Source: Collinsella sp. (GTDB lineage: Bacteria; Actinomycetota; Coriobacteriia; Coriobacteriales; Coriobacteriaceae). Taken from it: a stretch of 6,627 bases of DNA. Position numbers and translations under genes: made by a program. The notes beneath the pieces were generated by a model. The model was not told the DNA's origin, ran no database searches, and saw only the letters and a list, made by a program, of their open reading frames with translations. Each line of letters begins with the position of its first letter. The first letter of the stretch is position 1. The stretch covers positions 1-6,627 of the forward strand of contig WGSR01000085.1 in the NCBI GenBank assembly GCA_014871545.1. Direction: 5' to 3'. This document shows, piece after piece, positions 6,316 to 6,627 of this stretch.

Positions 6316-6349
6316 AAAAAGCCCGACCTCCGCATGGAGATCGGGCTTA
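6316..6349 (-). terminator. Intrinsic terminator of argS
   Basis: Minus-strand AAGCCCGATCTCC (6349-6337) pairs with GGAGGTCGGGCTT over 13 positions (one T-G wobble), with a four-base ATGC loop, and runs into TTTTT at the left end. It lies about 45 nt after the argS stop and separates argS from rho. Confidence 0.85.
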
Positions 6350-6394
6350 TAGGGCTCAGCAAAGCCGAACCTACACGGTTAAATGACCCGCAGC

Positions 6395-6627
6395 TTACAT
6401 CTGCTCGGGAGCGGAGACACCAACGAGGGTGAGCACCAGGGCGAGCGTCACACGGACGGCATCGCAAGCGGCCAGACGGGCACGCGAAAGCTCGGGGTCG
6501 ACGGGACGGCCCTCGCTCGGCAGCACCTGACAGGCAGCGTAGAAGCTGTGGAAGTCGCCGGCGAGTTCCTCAGCAAAGTGCGTCAGACGGAACGGAGCGC
6601 GGTCGCGAGCGCAGCTGGCGATGAGGT
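6395..6627 (-). CDS. argS: Arginyl-tRNA synthetase, C-terminal fragment (cut by window edge)
   Basis: The visible 76 residues are the end of the DALR anticodon-binding domain of class I arginyl-tRNA synthetase, the cytosolic enzyme that charges tRNA-Arg. The pattern LTHFAEELAGDFHSFYAACQ followed by VLPSEG, then ELSRARLAACDAVRVTLA and the terminal GVSAPEQM, matches the family's C terminus: the FHxFY helix, the ARL helix and the closing GVxAPExM. The TAA stop is at 6397-6395. The N-terminal catalytic part, including the HIGH-type motif, lies outside the window on the right. An intrinsic terminator follows 45 nt downstream, so rho is not obviously in the same operon although it lies next on the same strand. 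Confidence 0.93.
   Translation of the reverse strand, partial: LIASCARDRAPFRLTHFAEELAGDFHSFYAACQVLPSEGRPVDPELSRARLAACDAVRVTLALVLTLVGVSAPEQM

Larger units (their letters stand above)
5866..6394. other. Intergenic region between argS and rho
   Basis: This 529-bp stretch has no convincing gene. From right to left it holds a 45-bp gap after the argS stop, the argS terminator (6316-6349), a 151-bp foldback element (6121-6271), a candidate rho promoter (6009-6036) and a rho leader of about 135 nt with competing hairpins (5891-5929). It is visibly richer in A and T than the flanking genes. A minus-strand open frame of 61 codons (5835-6020) begins at TTG upstream of the candidate -10 box, overlaps the rho start and has no ribosome-binding site, so I leave it out. 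Confidence 0.7.

Overview
The window is high-GC DNA (lower in the long intergenic stretch) with tightly organised bacterial genes. It most likely comes from an actinobacterium of the class Coriobacteriia, with Collinsella the best guess. The main evidence is a very long Rho factor (847 aa) with an Ala/Pro/Lys/Arg-rich N-terminal extension of the actinobacterial kind, GTG start use, and the GC-rich third codon positions. The genus is an inference from gene style, not from a search.

Layout. Positions 1-76 hold the tail of an upstream plus-strand unit ending in an intrinsic terminator. A single plus-strand gene follows (149-1039), encoding a zinc-binding ROK-family sugar kinase of the fructokinase type. 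It is bounded downstream by an 18-bp perfect hairpin (1123-1167) that serves as a bidirectional terminator shared with a convergent minus-strand operon. That operon has a good promoter (3147-3175) and two genes: a 466-aa protein of unknown function with an N-terminal membrane hairpin and a long disordered acidic/Ala-rich cytoplasmic part (1610-3010), then, 7 nt downstream, a VanZ-like membrane protein (1153-1602) whose stop codon lies inside the terminator stem.

Next, also on the minus strand, is rho (3322-5865), with its own intrinsic terminator at about 3250-3284. Its catalytic core is canonical residue by residue. The primary RNA-binding motif is diverged, and the roughly 430-residue extension carries spaced basic patches. 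Upstream of rho is a 529-bp intergenic region. It contains a candidate rho promoter and leader, and a 151-bp imperfect inverted-repeat element (6121-6271) that no gene explains. It ends with the intrinsic terminator of argS, whose last 76 codons (6395-6627, minus) close the window.

Functionally the window mixes housekeeping genes (rho, argS), a stand-alone sugar kinase, and a small envelope-associated operon of unknown role. No mobile gene, CRISPR array, tRNA or rRNA was found. The most unusual items are the foldback element between argS and rho, the altered RNA-binding site and extension of Rho, and the uncharacterised membrane-anchored protein coupled to VanZ.
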